A stretch of DNA of 64,000 nucleotides from Taudactylus pleione (GCA_031769625.1 JAUIMM010000483.1:6268001-6332000); one strand, 5' to 3'. Shown: positions 44,311 to 55,483, counted from the first letter of the stretch. Made by a program: numbers and translations. Notes: a model not told the origin generated them from the letters alone.

Positions 44311-45332
44311 AAAGCACAGTCTCTTTTATAGGGTTATTTTGTGTATACATAACCAGATGCTGTGATCATCAACTTCATCTACATACCATCTGTCCCGTAA
44401 GACACCTTATGGCTTATACTGTATATATGGTGGGTAGGCCCATAACCTTGGCCAAGATTATGCTAAAAACCTCTATTGATTGCAAAATTTTATTGCATTT
44501 ATATATTATCAATAATTTGGAGTTGTGCACCTGAGATTTGTCTGTTTTTGGGCTTATACTGTATATACGTCAGATTCCGTGGACTTTTTTTTGGCCAATT
44601 AGGTCTAAATCAGCCTCACTGACCTTTTATATATCAGCACGTATAATTAGGTTTTCAGCCGCTGCCTAATACCAGCAATGCCAAGTTCATTACATAATTG
44701 TACATTTGAAAGTACATTCTTACAGCACAAAGCTAAGCCTGAATGTCAGCCATGTAGAACACATTTGTGGCTGAACATAAAAAAAACAAAGACAAGTAAA
44801 ATCTGAGAACAGTGTTTTGCTGCAATATAACATTTAGTTTGGGAACAAAAAAATGTAGATATCATCTTCCCTTAAATAAGGAATCTGGCCATAGCCATAC
44901 CTTATTATAAGAGAAACTCCCCTACACAGCATCTAAGCGACAAGCTGCCCCCTGGTGGCACCAGCATTGTGTTGTGTCTTTGACAGCCAATTGACCTAGT
45001 TTGTTACACCTGGCTTGTACTGTAACATTTCACTCTGAAACCTGCAGTATTTCCACATGTCACGCCTCAGCTGTCATCTTTACATCTCTAACACATATGT
45101 ATTACATAAACAGACATTGTACTACCTGACTTGGCATCACACAGGACTAAAGGACACCACTCACTGTTATCTGGACACATTTATTACAAAATCTATCGGA
45201 GTCTATACTGTGTATGAAGCATCGAGGAGCCTATTAATGAGGGAAACCTCCAGGAAATAGGCTTTTCACTGCTCTGTGTCATTTATCGAAGGGTTAACGC
45301 CACAGAAATCAGACCCTCGGCCACACTTCAGA
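44311..45332. other. Single-copy DNA, no gene seen
   Basis: About 1 kb of AT-rich sequence. The part from 44590 to 44770 has the look of conserved non-coding DNA (long non-repetitive AT-rich run with TAATTAGG and CATTACATAATTG), but only alignment can tell. Confidence 0.35.
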
Positions 45333-46085
45333 GTAGATGAACTAAGGCTTGGAGAGAGAAAAATCACCAACCAATCAGCTCCTAACTGTCACTCTACAGG
45401 CTGTGGGCCTGATTCAGAGCCGCTCGTAAGCGGCCGCTAGTTCGCTCTGAGCGTTGTTCGCACAACTGCGCATGCATATGGGTCATAATGCGCATGCGCA
45501 AACCAGTCATTGCGGATGAAAATCGTGCGCTCGCAAAACAGCGAGGGGCTGCTAATTTGATTGACAGAATGTACCGTTTGTGGGTGGTAACAGGGGAAGG
45601 TGCTTGAAAACGGAGGAGTGGAGATCCGAACGCAGGCGTGCCTAACGGTCAAAATGTCGTTTAATGGGAGCGCATACTTAGTAAAGGAGCGTCATCGACC
45701 ACGTCACTTGGTTGTCTTTTAGCCTGAACTGCTCGCAGTGATAGCGGTAAGAAAAACCTACCACAAGCACTGCGAGCAGTTCAGATGCCTTTCGATGTAC
45801 CCGATTAATCTAATAAATACCGGAGATGACATGTGATGCGAACGGCAAAGGGGCATCTTTAGAAAATAGCGAGCGCATTTTTCGTTTGCTCGCTCAGACA
45901 TAGAGGCGTCAACAAACCGCAAAAAGCGAGCGCTCAATTTAGAAAGCCGGCCCCTTTTTTGGAACGACCGTCCGCAAATAGCGTCTGGCTCGGAATCAGG
46001 CCCTGTGTTTGAACAATGACAGGAGCTGATTGGTTGGCACTTTATCCCTCTCCATTTTATTTCTCACCAAGGCTTAGTTTATAGA
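45333..46085 (+). mobile_element. SL stem-loop MITE split by a Harb-A element
   Basis: The left half ends CACTCTACAGGCTGT at 45404 and the right half resumes TGTGTTTGAACAATGAC at 46004. Together they read like the copy at 7989-8170. The arms CAACCAATCAGCTCCTAACTG and GGAGCTGATTGGTTGGCAC pair across the insertion. Confidence 0.85.
45405..46003 (-). mobile_element. Harb-A MITE, copy with TGT duplication
   Basis: 599 bp, starting GGGCCTGATTCAGAGCC and ending GGCTCGGAATCAGGCCC. TGT flanks both sides (45402-45404 and 46004-46006). The single TGT in the matching position at 8080-8082 is the empty site. It differs little from the copy at 5193-5791 and has the same length, so both are fairly young. 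Confidence 0.95.
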
Positions 46086-46373
46086 CCAATCACCAGAGCT
46101 GTCCATAGATACAGTATGCGAGGTCAGATTTAACAATAGGCTGTCATGCAGTCACTGGGAGTGGTAGAGGTTTAGGGGCATATATAATTGGGCACATGAT
46201 TCTTTTCTTTCCTGTGGCGTGGAAAATTTCACAAGGTTTTTCCTATACAATTAGCCGAGAGAATTTTAGCTGTGGTAATTTCTATGGGAATTAACGTGGC
46301 TTTTACTCATAGCTTCAGAGCAGGTACAAAGTTGGGAAAAATCGTTGTTTTAAGGTAAAAATTACGGTACTAG

Positions 46374-46912
46374 GGACATCATTCAGAGTCGATCGCGAGC
46401 GTCGATGCACTCGTAACCAACTCGATGGTTTGGCCTGCGCACACGCAGCGGCCGCACTGTGCGTGCACAAGCCCCGGAGTGACAGAGAAACTCTGTTGCT
46501 CCGAAGCTCGTTACCAAAGGGGCGGCTGTCGATGTTGATCGACAGCTGCCCCCGTTTGGTAGGCGGGCCGGGGGGTTGTTTACAAAATGGAGGCATTCCT
46601 TTACGAACGCCTACCGTTTTGTAGGCGGCCGCACTGACCTCATCAGTGATGTCAGTGGGGAGCTTCCTGCTCCATCAGAGCAGAAAGCTCCCTGGGGCTT
46701 ACGAGTGCCCCGACCCTACCCTAGAGTCTGGTCGTAAGCCCCGATGGTCGCGATGGCGATCACCATCGCGACCATCAACCTGGTTGGTGGTTAAGCTGTG
46801 GGCGGTAACCCACAGCTTAACGATCGACAAGGGGGCGGCCTTTCAGGATGCAAGCGGCCGCCCTGATTCTGTGCGACTGCTTGCATCTAACGACCGCCTC
46901 TGAATGAGGTCC
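46374..46912 (-). mobile_element. Harb-P MITE, copy 6
   Basis: It starts GGACATCATTCAGAGTCG and ends CGCCTCTGAATGAGGTCC, flanked by TAG (46371-46373 and 46913-46915). Orientation is opposite to copy 2. Hairpins include AGCTTCCTGCTC (46661-46672) with GAGCAGAAAGCT, the GATGGTCGCGATGG set near 46743-46777, and GCTGTGGGCGGTAACCCACAGC near 46795. One stem reads AGTGACAGAG against CTCTGTTGCT. Confidence 0.87.
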
Positions 46913-47044
46913 TAGGTTCAGAAACCCTGGGACAACCATCTATTGATCAATTGGTCAGTTAAAAGTTTTCAGTTAGCTTAAGTGGGCCTTTAATTAATTA
47001 CATGTCATTATTGGGGTGAAATTTTGCAAAGTGCAGAATAGTGG

Positions 47045-47780
47045 GTTACAAGTTATGGGACAGGTATATGGGAGTGTTGTATGTATGGGACAGGTATATG
47101 GGGGTGTTGTATGTAGGGGACAGATATATGGGGGTGTTTTATGTATGGGACAGATATATGGGAGTGTTGTATGGATGGGACATATATATGGGGTTGTTGT
47201 ATGGATGGGACAGGTATATGGGAGTGTTGTATGGATGGGACAGGTATATGGGAGTGTTGTATGGATGGGACAGGTATATGGGAGTGTTGTATGGATGGGA
47301 CAGGTATATGGGGGTTGTATGGATGGGACAGGTATTTGGGGGTGTTGTATGGTCGGGACAGGTATATGGGTGTTGTATGGTTGGGACAGGTATATGGGGG
47401 TGTTGTATGGTTGGGACAGGTATATGGGGGTGTTGTATGGTTGGGACAGGTATATGGGGGTGTTGTATGGATGGGACAGGTATATGGGGGGCTGTATGGA
47501 TGGGACAGGTATATGGGAAGCTGTATGGATGGGACAGATATATATATATGGGTGTTGTATGGATGGGAAAGGTATATGGGGGTTGTATGGATGGGACAGG
47601 TATATGGGGGTGTTGTATGGATGGGACAGGTATATGGGGGTTGTATGGATGGGACAGGTATATGGATGTTGTATGGTTGGGACAGGTATATGGGGGTGTT
47701 GTATGGTTGGGACAGGTATATGGGGGTGTTGTATGGATGGGACAGGTATATGGGGGTTGCATGGATGGGATAGGTGTTTT
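47045..47780 (+). repeat. 30-bp minisatellite, about 25 copies
   Basis: Unit GGGACAGGTATATGGGAGTG then TTGTATGGAT; the first dozen units are exactly 30 bp. Later units lose 1-3 bases (GGGGGTTG for GGGGGTGTTG) and some carry TTGGGAC for ATGGGAC. The 3n period keeps three phases open, giving frames of 210-278 codons on both strands, all artefacts. The strand is G-rich without C. Confidence 0.95.
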
Positions 47781-48230
47781 AAACATTACAGATGGGAATT
47801 ACAGGTGTTTTTTTATTATTTTAAAGTGACTAAAACCTCAACTTATGTGTAATTTTATGCACCGCAAAATTAACCACAGCCTCTATTCCAACTAAAAAAA
47901 TATGCTTTCTATAATTTTTTCACTGCTATTTAAAATGCACATATCTGCCATACTGTACGCACCATTTTAAAAGCACAAAATATTTTTTTGGGGGGGGCAG
48001 TATAGACATCTATGTTTTCCAACATTTATTTGATAATTTTTTAAGGTACATACTGTTCTCCCAATTAGTTCTAGATGAGTGGGGCACAGTGAGTCAAAGC
48101 AATAACTCCTAGTCAAGGCATAGGAAAATCTGCTCCTGCCCTCCTCACACAGGGCCGCCAAGACTTAATGGTGAGCCTGGGGCCACAGGAGGGTCCATGG
48201 CTATGTCCCCTCATTCAGTATGTACCTAGC
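47781..48230. other. Single-copy DNA, no gene seen
   Basis: AT-rich to about 48060, then a GGCCGCCAAGACTTAATGG phrase near 48152 that looks like a worn element end. No gene. Confidence 0.4.
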
Positions 48231-48734
48231 CAGGGCTTCAATTATAGGGGGGCACGTGCCCCGGGTGCTGGATTGGAGGGGGCACGGGCTAGGCTGTGGG
48301 GCAGGTTGCTATATGACCCCGGGCCAAAATAACTTTAGTGCTGCAGGGCCACCTGCAGCCGCATGTGCATGGCTGGCTGCGGGAGGGAGACAGAGTGAAT
48401 ACTCCCTGGTAGGGATGGGAATCATTTGATGTTTCATCGGAAACATCGGTCAGATGGTTCCAATGTTCGGTGTTTAACCATGCAATGTTTAGGATCCAAT
48501 GTTTAATCACCATCGCTAGATTTCTCCCCCTGCTTTGCCAATGTTTTTTTTTTTTGTGACAGTGAGACAGGGGCGGGGCTGTCCTATGTGCTGCTGCTGC
48601 TAATTGGCTGACCAGAGTGTCTTTCACTCTGTCAGCCACCACCCCCAGCAGCAGCATGCACGCAGCAGCAGTAGCCCAGTCAGTGTTTGTACTCTCTTCT
48701 TAAGTTGTGATTGAGAGAGAGCCAGCTGGCAGCC

Positions 48735-50080
48735 CAAAGCAGTGACAGCACCACACGGTGTCTCACAGCAGTGACAGCACCACACAGTGTCACATAGTAG
48801 TGACAGCACCACATGGTGTCTCACAGCAGTGACAGCACCACACGGTGTCACACAGCAGTGACAGCACCACACAGTGTCACATAGTAGTGACAGCACCACA
48901 GTGTCTCACAGCAGTGACAGCATCACACAGTGTCACACAGCAGTGACAGCACCACACAGTGTCACACAGCAGTGACAGCAGTATAGTGTCACACAACAGT
49001 CACAGCACCACACAACAGTCACAGCACCACACAGTGTCAGACAGTGACAGCACCACACAGTGTCACACAGCAGTGACAGCACCACACAGTGTCACATAGT
49101 AGTGACAGCACCACAGTGTCTCACAGCAGTGACAGCACCACACAGTGTCACACAGCAGTGACAGCACCACACAGTGTCACACAGCAGTGACAGCAGTATA
49201 GTGTCACACAACAGTCACAGCACCACACAACAGTCACAGCACCACACAGTGTCAGACAGTGACAGCACCACACAGTGTCACACAGCAGTGACAGCACCAC
49301 ACAGTGTCACATAGTAGTGACAGCACCACAGTGTCTCACAGCAGTGACAGCACCACACAGTGTCACACAGCAGTGACAGCACCACACAGTGTCACACAGC
49401 AGTGACAGCAGTATAGTGTCACACAACAGTCACAGCACCACACAACAGTCACAGCACCACACAGTGTCAGACAGTGACAGCACCACACAGTGTCACACAG
49501 CAGTGACAGCACCACACAGTGTCACATAGCAGTGACAGCACCACAGTGTCTCACAGCAGTGACAGCACCACACAGTGTCACACAGCAGTGACTGCACCAC
49601 ACAGTGTCACACAGCAGTGACAGCACCACACAGTGTCACACAGCAGTGACTGCACCACACAGTGTCACACAGCAGTGACAGCAGTATAGTGTCACACAAC
49701 AGTCACAGCACCACACAGTGCAGTGTCTCACAGCAGTGACTGCACCACACAGTGTCACACAGCAGTGACTGCACCACACAGTGTCACACAGCAGTGACAG
49801 CAGTATAGTGTCACACAACAGTCACAGCACCACACAACAGTCACAGCACCACACAACAGTCACAGCACCACACAGTGTCAGGCAGTGACAGCACCACACA
49901 GTGTCACACAGCAGTGACAGCACCATACAGTGTCACACAGCAGTGACAGTACCACAGTGTCACACAGCAGTGACAGCAGTATAGTGTCACAGCATCACAC
50001 AGTGTCACGCAGCAGTGACAGCACCACACAGTGTCACACAGCAGTGACAGCACCATACAGTGTCTCACTGTGGCAGAATG
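48735..50080 (+). repeat. 29-bp minisatellite with a 215-bp higher-order repeat
   Basis: Basic unit CACAGCAGTGACAGCACCAC then ACAGTGTCA (29 bp). The marker GTGTCTCACAGCAG starts at 48901, 49116, 49331 and 49546, exactly 215 apart. The whole block between markers, including the CAGTATAGTG and ACAACAGTCAC variants, repeats three times nearly unchanged. Outside 48901-49545 the order is less regular. Confidence 0.95.
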
Positions 50081-50335
50081 TTTTAAGGAACATTACTGTG
50101 AGGCACAATGTGTAAGGGGCATTGCTGTATGGCATAATGTGTAAGGGGCATTATTGTGGCATAATGTGTAAGGGGCATAACTGTGTGGCATGTGTAAGCG
50201 GCATAACTTAGTGTGGTATAATCTGTAAGGGGCATTACTGTGTCATAATGTTATAAGGGGCATAACTGTGTGGCATGTGTAAACGGCATTAGTTAGTGTG
50301 GTATCATGTGTAAGAGGCATTACTGTGTCACGGAA
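50081..50335 (+). repeat. Second minisatellite, about 29-bp unit, about 8 copies
   Basis: Unit GTGTAAGGGGCATTACTGTG followed by TGGCATAAT, degenerate, directly after the 29-bp array and unrelated to it in sequence. Confidence 0.85.
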
Positions 50336-50454
50336 CCACACACCCTTTTCGGGAGCGCGCGCAGAACTCTCTCTGTGTTTTTTTTTGTAAGGGGGGCACC
50401 AAATTACTGCTTTGCCCCGGGTGACAAATATCCTATTTTCGGCCCTGACCTAGG

Positions 50455-51403
50455 GTGCGCTCCGCCTCATTGCACCAGGGGTGTGGTCACAACATTACAC
50501 GGGCCTGGACACAGGTATTCCGTACCCATTACCCCCTTTATAACGACTCCCCTGATTTCACATTATGACCATATTTTTTTTTTTTTTTTAAACTTCTGCC
50601 AGCCACACGTTAAGCCAGTGGCAGAAAACAGATTAAATAAGCCATCTGCAGTTTTATTAATATAGACTTTCAAGTGTTGTCAGCTAGCCTTAAAATTATA
50701 TTTACTGGCTGTGAGGAAAGTGTTTACCAGGAGATACATTCCCAGTACAAGGTCTTTGCGTGTCACCTGCCTGACTGACGGCAGCAAGCTGGGGATTCAA
50801 GTCATCGCAGACACGCCGCGTAATTCTCTGCTCCACTGAAAACACAGAGCGTACAATTGTGCTGTTTTTTGTTTTCTTTCCTCGTATTACTAGGCTTGAA
50901 ATGTGTCATCGCTAGAGGCTACTTCTAGTTTTTTTTGTTCCACTGAGTTAATTTGCCATCACAGCATTGTCATTGTAATTACAGCCCAGGTGAAAGCCTC
51001 TTCTGCATAAAATAGATAGATTCATTTAGAAACTGTAAAAAAAGGAAGATGAGCTTGTTTGTCTGGCTGGTAATGTTACATGGAAATCAAATATATTAAT
51101 AGGTTATTGATTCACGTATATATGAGAAAGAAAACTTTTCTTTGTATGATGTTTTAGTAAATATGTGCAAATAATTATCATTTTCTTTCTATTTTTTTTG
51201 CACCTGATGGCATCATAAATATCCCTTTGTACCGGAATTCCATGAATGATATATATATATAACTCACCTAGGTCCCGGCAGTTCCTGCGCAAAGTCTTGG
51301 CATGGTCTGGGGTGCTCTCTTGGAAGCAGTGTATAGGGTATATACATTTTATATGCCGGCCATACCGATTCCCATAGGGTATACGTTTAATATGCCGGCG
51401 GAT
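50455..51403. other. Single-copy DNA, possible conserved non-coding element
   Basis: The run from about 50600 to 51040 is non-repetitive and AT-rich, with phrases such as TTGTCATTGTAATTACAGCC and CCAGGTGAAAGCC. It has the texture of vertebrate conserved non-coding DNA. That is an impression only. No gene seen. Confidence 0.3.
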
Positions 51404-51537
51404 GGGATGCCTGATGCTGATATACCGACGCAAAAATTCAGACGCCTAGCATAATGCCGACACCGCCATCCCGAAACATCATGATACAGTAGGCATCCAG
51501 CGCTGGGATTTAAACCGCCGGCTATTCATACCGATTC
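51404..51537 (+). mobile_element. TAR-related fragment lacking the TTAGGG interior
   Basis: It starts GGGATGCCTGATGCTG and ends GGCTATTCATACCGATTC, with GGGATTTAAACCGCCGGC shared with the end of the 1-502 copy. Just upstream, ATAGGGTATA...TATGCCGGC occurs twice about 43 bp apart (near 51336 and 51375), with a second TAR-type end CATACCGATTCCC between. Confidence 0.6.
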
Positions 51538-51726
51538 TGTGTTTAGTGTATGAGGTATATGAAAAATGCCATAGGAGAGCATCACTGTACCATGACATAC
51601 ACCATGGACTTGCCACACCGGGCAACTTTAGAAGCAGGAATATTCTGGATTAAACAGAAACCAAGGCAGACATTGGGAAATTTATCTTTGGCCAAACAGG
51701 GATATGGTCAGTGTCATGAATGAAGT

Positions 51727-52375
51727 AGGAAGTCACAGACTGAGAGTTATATAATGGAAGGAGCAGGATCCCCCAGCAGCACAGAGTATATCAGGAGATG
51801 AGTGATGTGTTAGCGAGGACAGGGCTGCATGTGACAGGGGCAGTGACATGATGTGAGGAGGGGAATGGAGGCAGCAGGAAGTCACAGACTGAGTGTTATA
51901 TAGTGGAAGGAGCAGAGTTCCCATCAGCACACAGTATATTAGGAGATGTGTGATGTGTTAGTGAGGACAGGGCTGCATGTGATAGGGGCAGTGACATGAT
52001 GTGAGGAGGGGAGTGGAGGCAGCAGGAAGTCACAGGCTGAGAGTTATATAGGGAAGTATCAGGGTCCCAGCATCACAGAGTATATTAGGAGATGAGTGAT
52101 GTGTGAATGAGGATAGGGCTGCATGTGACAGGGGCAGTGACATGATGTAAAGCCAGAGTCTACTGCACTGCCAGAGAGGAGGAGACCTAAACGGAGGGTG
52201 CACACAGGCCCCTGTAGTGGACAGGGCTGCATGTGACAGGGGCAGTGATATGATGTGAGGAGGGGAATGGAGGCAGCAGGAAGCCACAGACTGAGAGTTA
52301 TATAGTGGAAGGAGCAGGATACACAGCAGCACAGAGTATATCAGGAGGTGAGTAATATGGTCGTGAGGACAGGGC
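51727..52375 (+). repeat. Tandem block repeat, about 148-bp unit, four copies
   Basis: AGGAAGTCACAGACTGAGAG recurs at 51727, 51876 and 52024 (spacings 149 and 148), and in the form AGGAAGCCACAGACTGAG at 52278. Each copy continues with GTTATATAGTGGAAGGAG, CAGCACAGAGTATAT, GATGTG and CAGTGACATGATGTGAGG. About 105 bp of other sequence (CCAGAGTCTACTGCACTGC on) interrupts the third copy. Confidence 0.88.
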
Positions 52376-54047
52376 TGTGTGTGACAGGGTCACTGTCATG
52401 TGAGCAATGAAATGTAAATATGCGTGAAATCACAGATTGAGTGCATAGGCAGACGCAGGGGGGTTCCGGTTGACTGGAAACCCCCCTCCTTAGCCCACAC
52501 CATGATGACCACAATAAAAATAGCATATATTACTAAAGTTGCATGTTTTTAAGATCCCCCTCAGTGTCACAAATGAAATCATTAGCACCACCTGTTGATC
52601 TTTAAAATGTGTCAGCCAGTAATGAATATACTTGTGCACCAACTAGGAGATCTGGAATACGCACTGTGAGGGGTGCACTGATATAGACCATCTATAGGGT
52701 CAATTATTAATACTGTATAATAATACACTATCTAGTACATAAGGAGACCAATCTATGTCCAGGGCAGTGTTAGTTTCTTTTTCTGCCCACCCAGATTCCC
52801 GAACTTGCTCCCATGCCCTGGAATGGAGCCCACATCTGAAATAAAAACGTTCAGCTCAGACAGGATGGTCCTACTCCCGCATATATATTATGGCACACTG
52901 TGATTGCTGGTCCAACCTGTATATGTCAGAATTATTACATACACAATACTTCATATGACGTATATTATAGCTGGATAAGTGCTGACTTTGCTCTCTTCAT
53001 GGACTGGCCACACTTGCTTTAAAATCAAGCATTTGGAAACCCCTCTCCAGAAATTCTGCGTTTGCCACTGGAATGTTATATAGTAGAAAAAGTAGGGTCC
53101 TCCAACAGCACAGGGTAGAAATGCGAATCTTGTCTCAAAGGGCAGTATGGACTAAACATCGCATACACTATGCGGTACATCCCGCGGTACAATCGCAAAG
53201 GATAGCTCTTATTGGGAGGGATTTCCGGGTTTAATACCCAGAAGTCTCTCTGCGTACACTGCTGCGGGGGACGCTGGGAGGTTGATCAGTTGAGCATGGG
53301 TGTGTTAAATATCCATACAGGTCCATAAGTAACAAGATGTAGTTTCTCCCCTCCCCCCTGTATTCTGTAGAAGTTATTTTTTTGTCATTGCTACAGAAAC
53401 AACATGACAGTTTTTGAGAAGATTAAGCGAGAAGATGTGAGTTGAAAAATTAATTCCGAAACACATTGTCTTATGTTAATCTCACATTCGTCTGTAAATG
53501 ATTTTGTAATCTTGTTTGCTCTTTCCCGTATCAGGAAATGTGTGTGAGAGCAGCAGGTCCCCCGAGCAGAGAAGGGTTAATCATATTTAGCCAGCTGTCC
53601 TGGCGAGATAACACAGAACCTTATTACACATAACCTTATCTGCATCCAGTTCCTTCGCTGTCTATATATATATATATTTTTTGTTTAACTATTTCTTGAT
53701 ATTTAAAGAACTAATCTGCGATCGTGTGGCTGCCCCCAAGGACCTCTTTGAAAATTAGATTTTTCATCTGAAGGGTTCTTGCAGATCATATCCCAACCTT
53801 TCTCAGCAAATCTATACATCTAAACATTGTCGGATGACGAACGAGTGGACAGATAAAAGTCTCATTGGCCGAAGAAGTCGTCTGTGTATAGATAACATAG
53901 CTCAAAACATAGAATATCAGAGGAAATGTCATTTCCCACTGTCAGCAGACTGCAGGAACGTTAAGCTAATCCCCTTTGATGACAAAAGGTATCTGCTGGG
54001 CTACATATTACAGATTTCTCTAAATATCAAGGAGCTATAGAAGACCC
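52376..54047. other. Mostly single-copy DNA, possible conserved non-coding element
   Basis: Non-repetitive apart from a worn unit of the preceding block near 53070-53115. The part 53400-53760, with TTAATCTCACATTCGTCTG, GGGTTAATCATATTTAGCC and CCTTATCTGCATCC, looks under less decay than its neighbours. This is a visual judgement. No gene seen; a 68-codon frame at 53834 has no domain. Confidence 0.3.
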
Positions 54048-54056
54048 ATCAGGCCT

Positions 54057-54617
54057 GGGATGCAGTTTATAGACCAGCGGACTAAAAGCCGCCGGTCTAT
54101 ATCCTGACAGGAGAAGCCCGACGAGGGACTTAAGATAGGCGTCGAAATACCGATGCCTATCTTAATCCCGACGCCAGAACCCCGAAGGATGACAGCCCGA
54201 ACGAGGTAAGTTCGGGGCGTCCAAAGCATTAGCCGCGAGGGGGGGGGTTAGGTTTAGGGAGTGTAGCGGGGTTAGGGTTATGTTTATGTTTTTTTTGGGG
54301 GGGGTGGGTTAGGATTAGGCACCCCTAGGGGGGAGTGTTAGGGTTAGACACCCCTGGGGGTAGGTTAGGGTTAGACACCCCCATGGAAGGGTTAAGTTTA
54401 GGGTGCAGGAAGGGGGGGTTAGGCACCCCCTTGGGGGACTTAGGGTTAGGCACCACCCCGGGAGTTTTAGGGTTAGGCACCCCTAAGGAAGGGGTAGGGG
54501 GGGAAAGGGTAGGGTTAGGGTACTTGCAAACCAGTGTTGGGATCTCCTACTGTCGGGCTTCTCCTGTCGGGATTTCAACCTGCAGCTAAACAGCCGCCGG
54601 TATTTCATACCGATCCC
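54057..54617 (+). mobile_element. TAR element with exact 9-bp duplication
   Basis: It starts GGGATGCAGTTTATAGACC and ends TTTCATACCGATCCC. ATCAGGCCT lies on both sides (54048-54056 and 54618-54626), the cleanest duplication in the family. A hairpin has arms AGATAGGCGTCG and CGATGCCTATCT (about 54133-54161), in which a pair has changed on both sides relative to the 29724 copy. The interior TTAGGG-type array runs 54240-54520. Confidence 0.9.
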
Positions 54618-54620
54618 ATC

Positions 54621-55157
54621 AGGCCTGATTCAGAGACGCACGCTAACTGCACGCAATGCTGATGATTACATAGTTGAGCGATTATTTTTTGCTACTGCGC
54701 ATGCTCAAAATAATCTGGTCACCGCTATGGCGCATGCTTTACCCTGAGTGCACACAGAAATGCACTGTTGCGTACAAGAAGGATGCCGAGGGAAAACCAT
54801 GGGCGTTCCTGGGAGATGGCCTAAAGAGAATGCGAAAAAAATCAGTGGCGTGGGCGTGTTATGGGAGTGTCATGGGCGCACCAGTGACATCGGCTGTGTT
54901 CTCAGGCGCGGAGCCGCAGCCACAGAGGCCATGCTCAGGCGTAGACGCTGCACCATAGGGATGGTGCATGTGATGGTGGATTGTTCATCTACCGGCGGTG
55001 TTGCAGCATGTATGGGGGAATATCAGGACTTGCACATTCCCCTGCACGCTGGCAGACAAGAGGAAGGCTAAAATGAAAATTTGCGTATTATCGCTGCTGC
55101 GGCATCACAAAAAGACGCAGCCGCAGCGGCCACTGTATGCACCTCTCAATCAGACCC
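54621..55157 (+). mobile_element. H9 Harbinger-like MITE
   Basis: It starts AGGCCTGATTCAGAGACGC and ends CCTCTCAATCAGACCC. It is GC-rich with GCGCATGC words and GGGCGTTCCTGGGAGATGG. The TAR element above landed in its left tip. No 3-bp duplication could be fixed. Frames of 94 and 107 codons have no domain. Confidence 0.65.
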
Positions 55158-55483
55158 ATTGCCTACACTAAGACGAGGCGGCCATTTTGTGTGCTGAACC
55201 AATATGTACTCTTAGGTCGCCAATCACCTCATGAAATCTATGGAGCCATTTTTGTTATCTTCACTGTCTAGTGCTGCAGATCATTCTGGTGCCTTACATA
55301 TCAATGATAATGAATAATGGTGTCTCATGTCTAAATGAAAATTGGCTCCATCCCCAATATGGCTGCCTCCACAGTCTATAGGTGAAAAGTAAACTTTAAG
55401 CTCTCCATAACCCTAAACTAAGCAGTATGCACAATACTAGCGAAATGAACTATAGCATGACTTCATTATTACAGATTGAATAT
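55158..55483. other. Single-copy DNA, no gene seen
   Basis: Unremarkable sequence. Confidence 0.45.

Larger units (their letters stand above)
48231..50448 (+). mobile_element. hAT-like element carrying two minisatellites
   Basis: It starts CAGGGCTTCAATTATAGG with GGGCACGTGCCCCGGG just inside, and ends TATTTTCGGCCCTG with TTTGCCCCGGGTG just inside. ACCTAG occurs at both borders (48224-48229 and 50449-50454), offset by one base from the expected position. Two arrays with roughly 29-bp units (48735-50080 and 50081-50335) fill most of it. The ends fit hAT, but the duplication is imperfect, so confidence is moderate. Confidence 0.6.

Noticed and set aside
47016..47852. Open frames of 210-278 codons on both strands
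   Set aside because: They translate a 30-bp minisatellite whose period is divisible by three and that contains no stop in three phases. The products are pure repeats such as GWDRYMGVLY with no domain.
54674..55071. Frames of 94 and 107 codons in the H9 element
   Set aside because: They overlap in different phases in a GC-rich non-coding MITE. No known domain.
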